Shown here one piece after another: positions 7,290 to 16,728 of a stretch of 64,000 nt of DNA. The notes beneath the pieces are model-generated. The model had not been told where the DNA came from. It searched no databases and saw nothing but the letters and a program-made list of their open reading frames with translations. This DNA comes from Paenibacillus agri (GTDB taxonomy: Bacteria; Bacillota; Bacilli; Paenibacillales; Paenibacillaceae). The position numbers were made by a program, and so were the translations under genes. The stretch is taken from assembly GCF_013359945.1 (NCBI RefSeq), contig NZ_JABWCS010000217.1, positions 1 through 64,000 of the forward strand, in the 5' to 3' direction. The stretch's first letter is position 1. Each line of letters opens with the position of its first letter.

Positions 7290-8675
7290 ATGAGCTTAGT
7301 ACCTTCGATCGATACAGACATCTCCCGCAACGATGCTCAACTCTATGTTGAGAAGGTCTACAACAACGTTGTGAAACGGAACCCGCATGAGCCTGAGTTC
7401 CACCAGGCCGTTAAGGAAATTCTGGAATCCCTTCTTCCTATCCTGGCAGCTGAGCCTAAGTACCAAGAGAACGCCATTCTCGAAAGAATTGTTGAACCGG
7501 AACGTCTTGTTCTCTTCCGGGTACCTTGGGTAGACGACCAAGGCAAAGTTCGCGTGAACCGCGGCTACCGGGTACAGTTCAACAGTGCCATCGGACCTTA
7601 CAAAGGCGGACTCCGCTTCCACCCGTCCGTGAACTCCAGTATCATCAAATTCCTCGGCTTCGAGCAAATCTTTAAGAACGCCCTCACCGGCCAGCATATC
7701 GGGGGCGGTAAAGGCGGCTCCGACTTCGATCCTAAAGGCAAATCGGAAGGCGAAATCATGCGTTTCGCCCAAAGCTTCATGACAGAACTGCACAACTACA
7801 TTGGCCCACAAGTAGACGTTCCGGCTGGCGACATCGGTGTCGGCGCGCGCGAGATCGGCTACATGTTCGGACAATACAAACGCATCCGCGGCGGCTACCC
7901 TGCCGGTGTATTGACAGGTAAGAGCGTAACCTACGGCGGAAGCCATGCCCGCCCTGAAGCAACAGGTTACGGAACCGTGTACTTCGTCAATGAGATGTTG
8001 AAATCCAAAGGCCTGTCCTTCGAAGGCAGCCGTGTGGTTGTCTCGGGCTCTGGTAACGTTGCTATCTACGCGATCCAAAAGGCTGTGCAGCTGGGCGCGA
8101 AAGTCGTAGCATGTAGTGACTCTTCCGGTTACCTATATGACGAAGACGGCATCAACCTCGACACTGTCCGTCGTCTGAAAGAAGTAGAGAGAAAACGGAT
8201 CAGCGAATACGTGAAGGAGCACCCGAACGCTGTGTACACCGAGGATTCCTCCCAGATCTGGACAATTCCTTGTGACATCGCGCTTCCAAGTGCAACTCAG
8301 AACGAGATCGACGAGGCCCTGGCGCTGAAGCTGATCGCGAACGGAGTTAAAGCGGTTGGTGAAGGTGCGAACATGCCATCCACTCTGGAAGCCATTGAAC
8401 AGTTCCATAAAGCTGGCGTTCTGTTCGGACCGGCCAAAGCTGCCAATGCTGGCGGTGTAGCCGTATCTGCACTGGAGATGGCTCAAAACAGCATGCGCTT
8501 GTCCTGGAGCTTTGAAGAAGTGGATGCCAAGCTGCATGATATCATGGTCGACATCTACAAGCAGTCCGTAGAAGCCGCTGAACAATATGGACATCCGGGC
8601 AACCTTCTGGTTGGCGCTAACATCGCCGGCTTCAAGAAAGTAGCAGATGCTATGCTCGCTGAAGGTGTAATCTAA
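7290..8675 (+). CDS. gdhA: NADP-specific glutamate dehydrogenase
   Basis: Cytoplasmic enzyme converting 2-oxoglutarate, ammonia and NADPH to glutamate, the low-affinity route of ammonia assimilation. It has 461 residues, the hexameric short-chain type. Signature blocks are RGYRVQFNSAIGPYKGGLRF, GGGKGGSDFDPKGKS (catalytic Lys region), DVPAGDIGVGAREIGYM and the nucleotide-binding VVSGSGNVAIYA. The last has a Ser after the third Gly region, as in NADP enzymes. It is a single-gene unit with two hairpins after it. Length and motifs are complete. Confidence 0.95.
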   Translation: MSLVPSIDTDISRNDAQLYVEKVYNNVVKRNPHEPEFHQAVKEILESLLPILAAEPKYQENAILERIVEPERLVLFRVPWVDDQGKVRVNRGYRVQFNSAIGPYKGGLRFHPSVNSSIIKFLGFEQIFKNALTGQHIGGGKGGSDFDPKGKSEGEIMRFAQSFMTELHNYIGPQVDVPAGDIGVGAREIGYMFGQYKRIRGGYPAGVLTGKSVTYGGSHARPEATGYGTVYFVNEMLKSKGLSFEGSRVVVSGSGNVAIYAIQKAVQLGAKVVACSDSSGYLYDEDGINLDTVRRLKEVERKRISEYVKEHPNAVYTEDSSQIWTIPCDIALPSATQNEIDEALALKLIANGVKAVGEGANMPSTLEAIEQFHKAGVLFGPAKAANAGGVAVSALEMAQNSMRLSWSFEEVDAKLHDIMVDIYKQSVEAAEQYGHPGNLLVGANIAGFKKVADAMLAEGVI

Positions 8676-8684
8676 AAATAATAA

Positions 8685-8742
8685 GGCCGGCTATTCAATA
8701 GCCGGCCACTGACGGAGGGACCCTGCAATTCAAGGGTCCCTC
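8685..8742 (+). terminator. Two tandem hairpins ending the gdhA transcript
   Basis: GGCCGGCTATT pairs with AATAGCCGGCC (8685-8707). GAGGGACCCT pairs with AGGGTCCCTC (8715-8742), followed by the pyrimidine-rich TTCTATAT. Together they make a strong 3' end. Confidence 0.8.
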
Positions 8743-8758
8743 TTCTATATCCACGAAA

Positions 8759-8804
8759 AGTCCCGTATCCAGTCAAAATGGCACACGCCGCTGGATACGG
8801 GACT
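8759..8804 (-). terminator. Bidirectional terminator between gdhA and the DUF3999 gene
   Basis: AGTCCCGTATCCAG (8759-8772) and CTGGATACGGGACT (8791-8804) form a 14-bp stem. CTTTT follows on both strands, so it can stop the minus-strand DUF3999 transcript and any gdhA read-through. Confidence 0.82.
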
Positions 8805-8813
8805 CTTTTCAAC

Positions 8814-10142
8814 TTATTTCCGGTTCAGCTTACGGATCAGAAAGATCATCAACAACAGCGATACAATAATAATCACAGCGTTAAACCCCATGGCACCAGT
8901 CAGCCAGTGCCACCCGGTAGAAGATATAGCTGACACCTCTGGTAAGGCGCTCTCAGGTCCCAATCTGGCTGTGCCTATCTTCTCCCCTTCAATATGGTTC
9001 CTGAAGCTTACAATGTCATACTGGGGTGCTACAGCCCCACTGTTCCCATACACTAGCCGGAATGGCCCATCCCCATCAACGGGAAACACCAGCTTATCCA
9101 ACAAGTAATCCATTTGGACTCCCTGGAGCGGAATCGGAGAATCATCCTGGTTCTCAATGGTGACTGTGAAGTAAGGTGCAGTCGTGGGCTCGTGAAGAAC
9201 AATATCTGTCCCGGCAATGCGGGAATCCTTGAAATCAAGCCGATATAGCTTGCTCCCCCCTACAGTACCAAGTTCCTTTCCACTGTCATCATGCAGCATA
9301 TAAGCACGTGTAAAATTCCCGGTCGTCTCCAGCCGGATCGCCGATACCTTCAGCCGGTTATCATTATGGATAACAAGCTGCGTCTTCGAACCATCCTCTT
9401 TCATCTCATAGACAGGTTCTCGCTGCCGCGTGAAGTCTTGGATCGTCACCGTAGCTGTCTTATGCATCAGCCTCTTTAAACCAAATTCCAGTTTCTCCGC
9501 GTTATTTTGGACCACCAGACGGTAGTAGGTGAACTTGTAAGCCGAGCCCAAATCAATACCACTCTGTGCAAACTCTCCAGCCCTATACAGATTACCCTTG
9601 CCCAGAGGTTCCCACGTATTCCCGTCATACCCGCCGAATATTTGGACATGCTTCAAAAATGCTTCCTCGGGCAGATCGAACTCCAGCCTGCTGCCCTGAA
9701 TATCACGGTTCTCTTCATTCGGGATCACCCTGTAATCAAAGGTCGTCTCCAGGTCCTTATTGAATTTATGGATTAAGTCGGTCTTGTAGCTAATGTTCTG
9801 CTCTTTCTGCTCGGCCTCTCCTGATTCCCGGTAGTAAGGGACGAACTGTCCTCGACTATCCTCAATCCGCAAGTCTCTCAAGCCGGCGTTGGCATGCTGA
9901 TATACCTCTTCGTCGAGAAAAAACTCCTGATATGCCGCATCACCGCCTGGCTCGATGTCCTTGGTGAATCGCCATTGGCCACTCTTCTCTGCCCCATCCC
10001 CCTTGGATGAAGCCGCTTCTGCAACGCTTATTCCAAGGGTCTGGTAGGGCGGGAGAATAACTGCTCCTAACCCGCTCAGTCCGAGACAGCTTAAGAGGAG
10101 CAGATTGATACTAACCTTGCGTATCCGTCTTTGCCTCCGCAT
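8814..10142 (-). CDS. DUF3999 family membrane-anchored exported protein
   Basis: The protein has 442 residues from the chosen ATG at 10142, which is preceded by a near-perfect GGAGGAGG; a longer frame reaches 10205 but has no such site. It has an N-terminal membrane or signal segment (about 12-40), a long extracellular beta-rich region beginning WRFTKDIEPGGDAAYQEFFL, and one C-terminal membrane helix ending IFLIRKLNRK. The pattern matches DUF3999, whose members usually sit next to DUF2339 genes, as here. The start lies 32 bases inside the upstream DUF2339 gene, so translation is probably coupled. Biochemical role unknown; envelope-associated by topology. Confidence 0.8.
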   Translation of the reverse strand: MRRQRRIRKVSINLLLLSCLGLSGLGAVILPPYQTLGISVAEAASSKGDGAEKSGQWRFTKDIEPGGDAAYQEFFLDEEVYQHANAGLRDLRIEDSRGQFVPYYRESGEAEQKEQNISYKTDLIHKFNKDLETTFDYRVIPNEENRDIQGSRLEFDLPEEAFLKHVQIFGGYDGNTWEPLGKGNLYRAGEFAQSGIDLGSAYKFTYYRLVVQNNAEKLEFGLKRLMHKTATVTIQDFTRQREPVYEMKEDGSKTQLVIHNDNRLKVSAIRLETTGNFTRAYMLHDDSGKELGTVGGSKLYRLDFKDSRIAGTDIVLHEPTTAPYFTVTIENQDDSPIPLQGVQMDYLLDKLVFPVDGDGPFRLVYGNSGAVAPQYDIVSFRNHIEGEKIGTARLGPESALPEVSAISSTGWHWLTGAMGFNAVIIIVSLLLMIFLIRKLNRK

Positions 10143-12678
10143 AAGCCTCCTCCATTCTGTTGGATACTTTTTGATACAGGTAGGAGATTCCGAGCAGACA
10201 GACACCGAAGCTGAAATACGCGATGATCTTATGACCAGCGCCCAGCAGGCTCAAGTCATATAGCAGCAGCTTGCCTGTTGCCAAGAGTGTGAGCCCAAGG
10301 CCGAAGCGGCGGATATACACATACCGTCGGCTGAAGCCATACAGAATGAACAGCACCGCCAGCAGAAGATAGACCAGACTGAAGATCAGACCGGCATCAT
10401 GTAATTGAAGCTGCACACCGAGGAATGCAGTAATAATGCCGAGCAGATAAATGCCCATAATGACAGGGTACAGCTCCATGCTCCGATATTCCCGCTTTAG
10501 GATGGCGACCAGCACATCGCGGCTGCTGAACCAGACGAAAATGTTGAAGACTACAAGCAGGCCCAGCGCGATATAATCGGCTGACGTATTTTGCGCCAGT
10601 TCGCCTTCCAGGCTCGGTAGCCCTGCCGTAATTCCGATACAAATAACATAGCCCACGCCATATAACAGTAAGACGAAATACCTGACTACAGTATCAAACA
10701 GAATCCTCACTTTCGGCAGTACATAGGCCAGAATTATCGAGATCACAGCGGCCAGTACCCAGCGATAGAAGACCGTATGTGTGAAGTCATCGGGAACCAC
10801 CCGTTGGTAGAGCAGGCCTGACGCATAGAGTAGAAAGGCCCAAACATTCAGTAAAGCAGCATATTTAAACCAGACGGCCAACCGAGTTTCCATTAACCCA
10901 CTCACTGCCGACGTCTCTTTGTTTTGGTGCCGGACGGCATACCACACAGCAATAATCAGCATACCGGTAGTAATAAAAGCGTATTTCAAGGCAAAATAGG
11001 GATCGCCTTTAGGCAGTGCCGCATTTTCCATAATCATCTGAATTGGCACCGACAGCCCGAAGAAGGCTCCCAGGCAAAGGACCAGAATTCCCCATCCTGC
11101 CCGTTCCAGCCCCTTGAACCGATGCTGGCTGCCGTATACGGTTAGCACAACTGCCTCGACCAGCCAGCCGATGGACCACCAAGCTGCACCCAACTGAAAG
11201 GGAATCATCAACACCGCGAAGGTTAATGAGGTGGCATAGAATAGCAGCATACTCTGCTTCTCCTGTACCATCAGCATCTCGAGCATTCGACCGAGTCCTA
11301 AATACATAAGGCAGAAGAGCAATGCCAGCGCACCCTTATAATCACCCAATCCCGCATCTATTAATAGCACGTATAAGGTGATGCAGCTAACCAGCGTATT
11401 GCAGCCCAGCAAGGCGAAGTCCCACCAGGATAGCTTGGATCGATACTTGAACGGATACCACAGCGTAATACCCAGATACATGGCAAAAGTCAGCACTGCA
11501 TACAGCATATTTACGCCATTACTGCCAGACAGCACGATCAGCATAAGCATGGATGGCGTATTGAACAGAAAGCTGATGTAATTAACGACCACCCAGCGCT
11601 TGCGCAGCGAGATCAGCAGCACCGAAAGGTTCAGCAGAAATAGATAACCCATCGCGGCATAAACTGCGCTCCCTTCCAGTCCAAACGCCAGTATGTAGGA
11701 AAAAAGAGGCAGGTATCCGCCGACAAGGCCAAGCGAGCAGATCGTCCGGGACTCATACCTCAGTGACAGCAGCACTGCCGTTAACGTCACGAGTACAGAG
11801 AGGGACAACCCAACATAGATACTTATAATCTCCAGTAGAAAGTAGCTGTAAAAGATGGAGCCGTAGAGAATGGAGATTCCTCCGCCGAGCAGACCCAGGG
11901 CGAACGCATTCCTCCCTTTGCGGAACAGCCATTCCCCGGAGCCAAGCAACAAGGCCCCCAACAGGAAAAAGGCGCTGCCCTTCATGTAGTCATTGAACCA
12001 TGTAGAATAGCTGTATTTGAACCCTGCACCGACAGCGAGGATCAGGAGCAGAATACCTAGCCGGTTGATCCAGTTCAAGCCGATCTTCATCTCGATCTGA
12101 TTCTGCTTCCTTCTACGCTGCAGAACCTCCTCGCTAATCCCTTCGGCTTCAAGCTCGCGGTATTTATCCCCAAACCCGGCCTGAAGAACCTGCTCAGCTT
12201 CTCTCTGCCGCTCGCGCCGTAACTGAATTGTCTGGTTCAATTCAGCAGCAATGCCCCCAAGCCGGGCGGTGATTACCTCTTTATCCTCACCCAACTGACG
12301 GTTAGCCGTGCTGTACATCCGCTCCAAACGGTGTTTAGCCTCCTGCTCGAGAGCCGTCAGGCGATCTGCATAGCCACGGCTTCTGGATGCAAAATAAGTA
12401 TGCAGCTTCTGCTGTGAAACCCGGAGAATATTACGCTTCTCATCCATCATTTGTTCTGACAGAGCAATACGCAGCTCGGAGTTCTCCACCTCCAGCCGGG
12501 ATGCCTTAAGTCTGAATTCATCCAGAATCATAAGATGCTCGTCATATCTCTTCTTCAGTGCCTCATGCTCATTCACCAAGTCATGACTTTCATATTCAGC
12601 GATCAGCTTTCCGTAGTCTTGTAGAAGCTCATTCTGCCGCTCTTGTACAGACTTCATCCGTTCTCTGAACTGCTCCAT
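10111..12678 (-). CDS. DUF2339 polytopic membrane protein with N-terminal coiled coil
   Basis: The protein has 855 residues. The first 180 or so are charged coiled coil (MKSVQERQNELLQDYGKL, then repeated Glu/Arg heptads). The rest is more than 20 closely spaced membrane helices starting near IGLNWINRLGILLLILAVGA, which is the DUF2339 architecture. GGGGAGGC precedes the ATG. The function of the family is unknown; topology suggests a large membrane sensor, transporter or envelope-assembly component working with its DUF3999 partner, whose gene overlaps the 3' end. Confidence 0.85.
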   Translation of the reverse strand: MEQFRERMKSVQERQNELLQDYGKLIAEYESHDLVNEHEALKKRYDEHLMILDEFRLKASRLEVENSELRIALSEQMMDEKRNILRVSQQKLHTYFASRSRGYADRLTALEQEAKHRLERMYSTANRQLGEDKEVITARLGGIAAELNQTIQLRRERQREAEQVLQAGFGDKYRELEAEGISEEVLQRRRKQNQIEMKIGLNWINRLGILLLILAVGAGFKYSYSTWFNDYMKGSAFFLLGALLLGSGEWLFRKGRNAFALGLLGGGISILYGSIFYSYFLLEIISIYVGLSLSVLVTLTAVLLSLRYESRTICSLGLVGGYLPLFSYILAFGLEGSAVYAAMGYLFLLNLSVLLISLRKRWVVVNYISFLFNTPSMLMLIVLSGSNGVNMLYAVLTFAMYLGITLWYPFKYRSKLSWWDFALLGCNTLVSCITLYVLLIDAGLGDYKGALALLFCLMYLGLGRMLEMLMVQEKQSMLLFYATSLTFAVLMIPFQLGAAWWSIGWLVEAVVLTVYGSQHRFKGLERAGWGILVLCLGAFFGLSVPIQMIMENAALPKGDPYFALKYAFITTGMLIIAVWYAVRHQNKETSAVSGLMETRLAVWFKYAALLNVWAFLLYASGLLYQRVVPDDFTHTVFYRWVLAAVISIILAYVLPKVRILFDTVVRYFVLLLYGVGYVICIGITAGLPSLEGELAQNTSADYIALGLLVVFNIFVWFSSRDVLVAILKREYRSMELYPVIMGIYLLGIITAFLGVQLQLHDAGLIFSLVYLLLAVLFILYGFSRRYVYIRRFGLGLTLLATGKLLLYDLSLLGAGHKIIAYFSFGVCLLGISYLYQKVSNRMEEAYAEAKTDTQG

Positions 12679-12880
12679 AGCGCCTCCCCATGACTTAATT
12701 TGTTAATATTTTCATTTTACTACAAATAAACGCTGATTCGATGTATTTGCCTGAAACTACTGAGATTTTTCGCCCACCAGTTTGCAGGTTTCGTTTCATC
12801 AGGTGCAACATTCTGGAAGAAACCGGCGTCAGATAAGTAACAATGGCCTAAACTACTCGTGATTAAAGGAGAATTACAAC

Positions 12881-13933
12881 ATGAACAACAACGTACTTAA
12901 AACCAGCGCAGTCCTCTTAACGCTATCTATGGCATTAACCACAGGCTCGGCTCTTGCCAAGCCAGCATCAACTACCCAAAATAACAGTGCGCAACACTCT
13001 GTAGCGAGCGCAGGACAACAAGTTTTCACGATTGAGATTAACGGAACTGCCCTTACAGATACCGGCTATCAGCTTCCTGGAGGTAAGGAACCGCTGATTC
13101 CCTTGCGGGCTATGGCAGAGGCTTTGGGCTTTAAGCTGGAATGGAACAGCAAGACCAAATCAGTTGAGCTGAGCCAAGGTAATATTTTCACAACCGTAAA
13201 GACTGGCGAGGACCGCTATGTCATCAATAGAATGTACACTCCGCTTGGCACCGCCCCTGTGTTAAAGGGGGACAAGCTGTATGTTCCGGCTTCCTTCGCC
13301 AGCGAAGTGCTGCATCAATCTGTTTCGGTGAAAGGGGCCTCGATTCTTATTCATACAGACATTCAAGATCAAGAAGCTGTGATCGACACTGGTGTTATCA
13401 CATCGGTTTACCAAGACGAAAGCGGCAAATATAAATCTGTGCAGATTCAAGGCGCAGGTACGGACGGGATCATCCTCACTGTCGGCCCGGATACTGTCTT
13501 TAAGTCGGCTGACGGAGGGACACTTGCGTTCACCGATCTTCATATCGGGATGACTGTACAGGCAACACATTCCATGATCAGCACCTTCAGCTTACCGCCG
13601 CAAACCCCTACGTATTCCATAACCGTTTTGGATCAAAAGAAACAAGCTGACCTGCTTGGAACCGCAGGCAACGTGGAGGAAGTGCTGAAGGATGCAGATG
13701 GGGGTATCAGCTTCCGTCTGAAGGGCGACCCCCTCACCGGCCTTTCGCAAAGTGAAATCGTACTTCGCCTGGCTGCGGACACCGAGGTGGTTAATGGAAA
13801 AGGCGAGGCCATAGAAAGCAGCAGCCTTGTAAAAGGGGCCAAGGTGATCGGCTTCTACACCCCGATGATGACCAAGAGTCTGCCACCGATCGGCACAGCC
13901 GTCAAAATCGTGGTGCAGCCTGCACAACCTTAA
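12881..13933 (+). CDS. Secreted protein with copper amine oxidase N-terminal-like (stalk) domain
   Basis: The protein has 350 residues and a Sec signal peptide (MNNNVLKTSAVLLTLSMALT, cut near ALAKP). Residues about 45-160 match the Cu_amine_oxidN1 stalk domain common in Paenibacillus exported proteins: INGTALTDTGYQ, PLIPLRAMAEALGFKLEWN and KLYVPASFASEVL. The rest is beta-rich with no catalytic motif I recognise. AAAGGAGA stands before the ATG. It is a single-gene unit, probably an extracellular binding or wall-associated protein. It is not an amine oxidase. Confidence 0.82.
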   Translation: MNNNVLKTSAVLLTLSMALTTGSALAKPASTTQNNSAQHSVASAGQQVFTIEINGTALTDTGYQLPGGKEPLIPLRAMAEALGFKLEWNSKTKSVELSQGNIFTTVKTGEDRYVINRMYTPLGTAPVLKGDKLYVPASFASEVLHQSVSVKGASILIHTDIQDQEAVIDTGVITSVYQDESGKYKSVQIQGAGTDGIILTVGPDTVFKSADGGTLAFTDLHIGMTVQATHSMISTFSLPPQTPTYSITVLDQKKQADLLGTAGNVEEVLKDADGGISFRLKGDPLTGLSQSEIVLRLAADTEVVNGKGEAIESSSLVKGAKVIGFYTPMMTKSLPPIGTAVKIVVQPAQP

Positions 13934-13974
13934 AACGGTTAAAACAGTCCCGTTCGAACGGCAGCACCTGTCAC

Positions 13975-14013
13975 AAAGAAGGCCTGACTCCAGTATGGAG
14001 TCAGGCCTTCTTT
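13975..14013. terminator. Bidirectional terminator, 18-bp perfect stem
   Basis: AAAGAAGGCCTGACTCCA and its exact complement surround the loop GTA, with A and T runs at the two ends. It separates the convergent stalk-protein and diguanylate-cyclase genes. Confidence 0.92.
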
Positions 14014-14031
14014 ATATTTATTGCTTGCGTG

Positions 14032-15606
14032 TTAACTCTTCAGAACCTCGCCGACTGGCGGCTGACCACCCAAGGTGACCTTGTCCTTGCCTGTGGTCTT
14101 GGACAAGTACAACGCCTCATCCGCCTCCCGGTACAATGTCTCGAAAGTCACATCACCCCGCTGAGTAAAGGCGATCCCGATGCTCACGGTCAGGGAGATG
14201 GTATTCCGGCCATCCAAATTCACGACATGCTCCCTGATCATAGTCCGGAAAAACTCCGCTTCCTCCAGCGCCGCCGCTTCACTGCTGGCAAAGAAACAGA
14301 CGGCGAATTCTTCGCCACCCACTCTTCCCGAGATGCCGATGTCTTTATATACACTCAGAATTTTACTGGACAGGTCGACCAGCGCCTGGTCACCTGCCAA
14401 GTGACCATATGTATCATTGATTAATTTGAAATCATCAATATCGAACAGCAGCAGTGCTGTGCCCTTCCCCTCCCGCAATCCATGCTTCTGTACCAGCCCC
14501 ATAAAGTGCCTGCGGTTATAGAGCCCGGTCAGATCGTCCACCGTAGCCTGATGCAGCAACTCCCGCTCGTAACGCTTCTTCTGGCTCTGGTCGCTGAAGA
14601 CTAGCAGGATACCTGTTGTCTCAAGTTCATTAGGCTCTGTTACAATCAGTGAGACCCCATAGTATGAGCCGCCCGGGCCAGCTACTTCGATCTCATATTC
14701 ACCTGCTCGTCTCTGCCTGTAGGCCTGAGCAAGCTCCGTATGCTGTACCAGCAACGGAGTAATATTCTTGCCAAGCCAAGTCGAAGGCCACTCTCCAGAT
14801 AAATCAGATAGCATCATGGCACCATTTTCATTGATATCCATAATAATGTCGTGAGGATCAATCACAACAATGCCATCCTTCATATTCTCAAAAATCTTAT
14901 TCTTATCCAGTGGGTACAGGGCAAGATAAGGATCTCTGAATACGGTGAAGTAAGCCGCTATCGTTGCCGGCAAATAAGTAAAGGCAGTGAAGCCTGTAAC
15001 AGTAATCTTCAGAATGGGCAGCAGAAAGATGGAAGCTACGGGTACCAGAAGTCCGCCAAGCAGCAGCAAATTGCGCCTCAGATAATATTTGGGAGCACCC
15101 CACATGGAGGCAGTCAGCAAGTAAAGGGCATAGACACCAAAAAGCTGATCATAGGCGATCAGACACATACTGAGTAATGTAGGTTGAACCATGACTCCGC
15201 TGATGCCTGCCTCTATTGCCACGCCCACCTCGCTGCGCATCAGATGATGATAGGAATCCGTAAAGATAAGCAGCACATAAGCAAAAACAGGAATAGAATA
15301 CAGGAATAGCCGACGCGGAAGCTCTGCCGTTGAGCGGGACACGTAGTCCTTGATAACAGCATATGTAAAAATCGTGCTCATAAACAGCGGTGGCTGCTGC
15401 AGGTTTTTCCACCATAGCTTCGCACCAAAGGAAATAGCCATAATCTCTCCGGCTGTCGCTGCAAATATCCAGCTAACCAGCAGCATCAAAATCCATAAAT
15501 AGCGTCTTCCTGGTGTTTTACGAAACTGATAAGCCTTGACACCCATATAAAGACTGAGAATACTGCCCATGATTAAATAATACGGATAACCCTGTATCCA
15601 CGGCAT
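14032..15606 (-). CDS. Diguanylate cyclase with 7TM sensor and PAS domain
   Basis: Makes cyclic di-GMP from two GTP. It has 524 residues. An N-terminal 7TM sensor of the histidine-kinase type (about 8-225) is followed by a PAS domain (about 236-345, starting IFENMKDGIVVIDPHD) and a GGDEF domain (about 350-515). The catalytic motif is GGEEF (430-434), with DDLTGLYNRRHF and FDIDDFKLIND also present, so it should be active. The inhibitory RxxD site expected five residues before GGEEF is replaced by KDIG (421-424), so classical product inhibition is unlikely. AGGAGA precedes the ATG. It lies near the c-di-GMP-dependent polysaccharide operon. Confidence 0.9.
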   Translation of the reverse strand: MPWIQGYPYYLIMGSILSLYMGVKAYQFRKTPGRRYLWILMLLVSWIFAATAGEIMAISFGAKLWWKNLQQPPLFMSTIFTYAVIKDYVSRSTAELPRRLFLYSIPVFAYVLLIFTDSYHHLMRSEVGVAIEAGISGVMVQPTLLSMCLIAYDQLFGVYALYLLTASMWGAPKYYLRRNLLLLGGLLVPVASIFLLPILKITVTGFTAFTYLPATIAAYFTVFRDPYLALYPLDKNKIFENMKDGIVVIDPHDIIMDINENGAMMLSDLSGEWPSTWLGKNITPLLVQHTELAQAYRQRRAGEYEIEVAGPGGSYYGVSLIVTEPNELETTGILLVFSDQSQKKRYERELLHQATVDDLTGLYNRRHFMGLVQKHGLREGKGTALLLFDIDDFKLINDTYGHLAGDQALVDLSSKILSVYKDIGISGRVGGEEFAVCFFASSEAAALEEAEFFRTMIREHVVNLDGRNTISLTVSIGIAFTQRGDVTFETLYREADEALYLSKTTGKDKVTLGGQPPVGEVLKS

Positions 15607-15736
15607 GTAAAATTTCTCCTATTATTAGATAGCTTTGCCTCATTATAGCTCACTCTCACTAACAATTGAATCATTCTTCCACAATCCTTAAGGAAATGAT
15701 TGGTAGATATATTTACGTAGCCGCTGTATTTCAAGG

Positions 15737-16258
15737 TTATCCTTTAAATTTGACCCGGTTTGAGAACATATGCTTTCTGGCCAATTCCTTGAAGAATTGT
15801 TTGTCGTCCTCCGACTGGAAAAATCGTTTGGGAAGGATCAGCGCCTGATTGGCAGAGACAAAAAAAGCAAACAAACTGGCCGTCTCCCCAATCTTATATA
15901 TTTCTTCCCATTTGACGTGCCCTGAGCCTGAATCGGACTGATGCCGAATGCCCTCATCCGAGATCACATAGCTTTGGGGTAGCTTTGATTGATTGTCGCT
16001 TTCAAAAGCCCTCTTCGACTTTTTGGTCAAACTTGACCGCGTAATAAACCAAAGAATGATAGCCAGTCCAACCGCCGTTACTGCGAGGATAGACAGACTG
16101 GAAGTGCTGTAATTCTTAGTTATTGCCAGCATGATTGCGAAATAGGCAACCACACTGAACGAAGTGACGATGATTCTGCTATTCAGGCTGAACCACAGGT
16201 TAAACTCCTGAACATCTCCGCTGCTTAGCTCGGTATCCACCTTGATCTCTTGTGACAT
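15737..16258 (-). CDS. YcxB-like two-helix membrane protein
   Basis: The protein has 173 residues with two membrane helices (about 29-47 and 53-72) and a cytoplasmic C-terminal domain with the YcxB-like pattern: YVISDEGIRHQS, VKWEEIYKIGET, ALILPKRFF. AAGGAGAG stands before the ATG. The family's function is unknown. It is transcribed on the minus strand between the L31 gene and the diguanylate cyclase, with a terminator separating it from L31. Confidence 0.72.
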   Translation of the reverse strand: MSQEIKVDTELSSGDVQEFNLWFSLNSRIIVTSFSVVAYFAIMLAITKNYSTSSLSILAVTAVGLAIILWFITRSSLTKKSKRAFESDNQSKLPQSYVISDEGIRHQSDSGSGHVKWEEIYKIGETASLFAFFVSANQALILPKRFFQSEDDKQFFKELARKHMFSNRVKFKG

Positions 16259-16362
16259 CCTGACTCTCCTTCAGCGCGTAATAGATTGTACGATCCTTTA
16301 ATTCTAACACTAATTATGCAGGCTGTGACCTCCTGAATGGACCGAAACAGACTCTGAGTAGA

Positions 16363-16397
16363 CAAAAAAGACAACCCTCCACTTAAAAGGGTTGTCT
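16363..16397 (-). terminator. Intrinsic terminator of the L31 gene
   Basis: Read on the minus strand, AGACAACCCT pairs with AGGGTTGTCT around a 9-base loop and is followed by six T. It isolates the L31 gene from the YcxB-like gene. Confidence 0.9.
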
Positions 16398-16412
16398 GGT
16401 CAGGAATAGTGT

Positions 16413-16661
16413 CTATTTCTTCTGCGCCAGGCGCTGCTTGAACTTGTCCACGCGTCCGCCGGTTTCTGTTTCTCTTTGCTTACCAGTATAGAACGGGTGG
16501 GAGGCAGAACTGGCATCCACACGGATCACCGGATAGGTGTTGCCATCTTCCCACTCCATGGTCTCATTAGACGACTTGGTGGAGGTACTGAGGAACTTGA
16601 AACCTACGCTGGCATCCAGGAATATGACCTGGTTAATTCTGGGATGTATGCCTTCTCTCAT
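16413..16661 (-). CDS. rpmE2: Ribosomal protein L31, type B (zinc-free)
   Basis: 50S subunit protein that replaces the zinc-containing L31 under zinc limitation, freeing ribosomal zinc. It has 82 residues and begins MREGIHPRINQVIFLD; the type A CxxC zinc ligands are absent. In B. subtilis the counterpart (ytiA) is repressed by Zur, and a matching Zur box is found upstream here. It is a single-gene unit with its own promoter and terminator. A GAAGG ribosome site is about 10 bases before the ATG. Confidence 0.95.
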   Translation of the reverse strand: MREGIHPRINQVIFLDASVGFKFLSTSTKSSNETMEWEDGNTYPVIRVDASSASHPFYTGKQRETETGGRVDKFKQRLAQKK

Positions 16662-16694
16662 GGCCGATGACCTTCTTTCTGAGTAAATGGATTC

Positions 16695-16715
16695 AAATCG
16701 TAAATATTACGAATT
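16695..16715 (-). promoter_or_regulatory. Zur box upstream of the zinc-free L31 gene
   Basis: AATCGTAAATATTACGA (core at 16696-16712) matches the B. subtilis Zur operator (TCGTAATnATTACGA core) almost completely. It sits just downstream of the predicted -10, where bound Zur would block transcription until zinc is scarce. The match is seen; the regulation is inferred from the known ytiA case. Confidence 0.82.
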
Positions 16716-16728
16716 AAGTCATGTCTAC

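Noticed and set aside
7296..8078. 260-codon frame antisense to gdhA
   Set aside because: Complete overlap with a well-supported gene and no domain pattern.
10143..10205. Longer start for the DUF3999 gene
   Set aside because: The downstream ATG at 10142 has a near-perfect GGAGGAGG; the longer start has none and lies deeper inside DUF2339.
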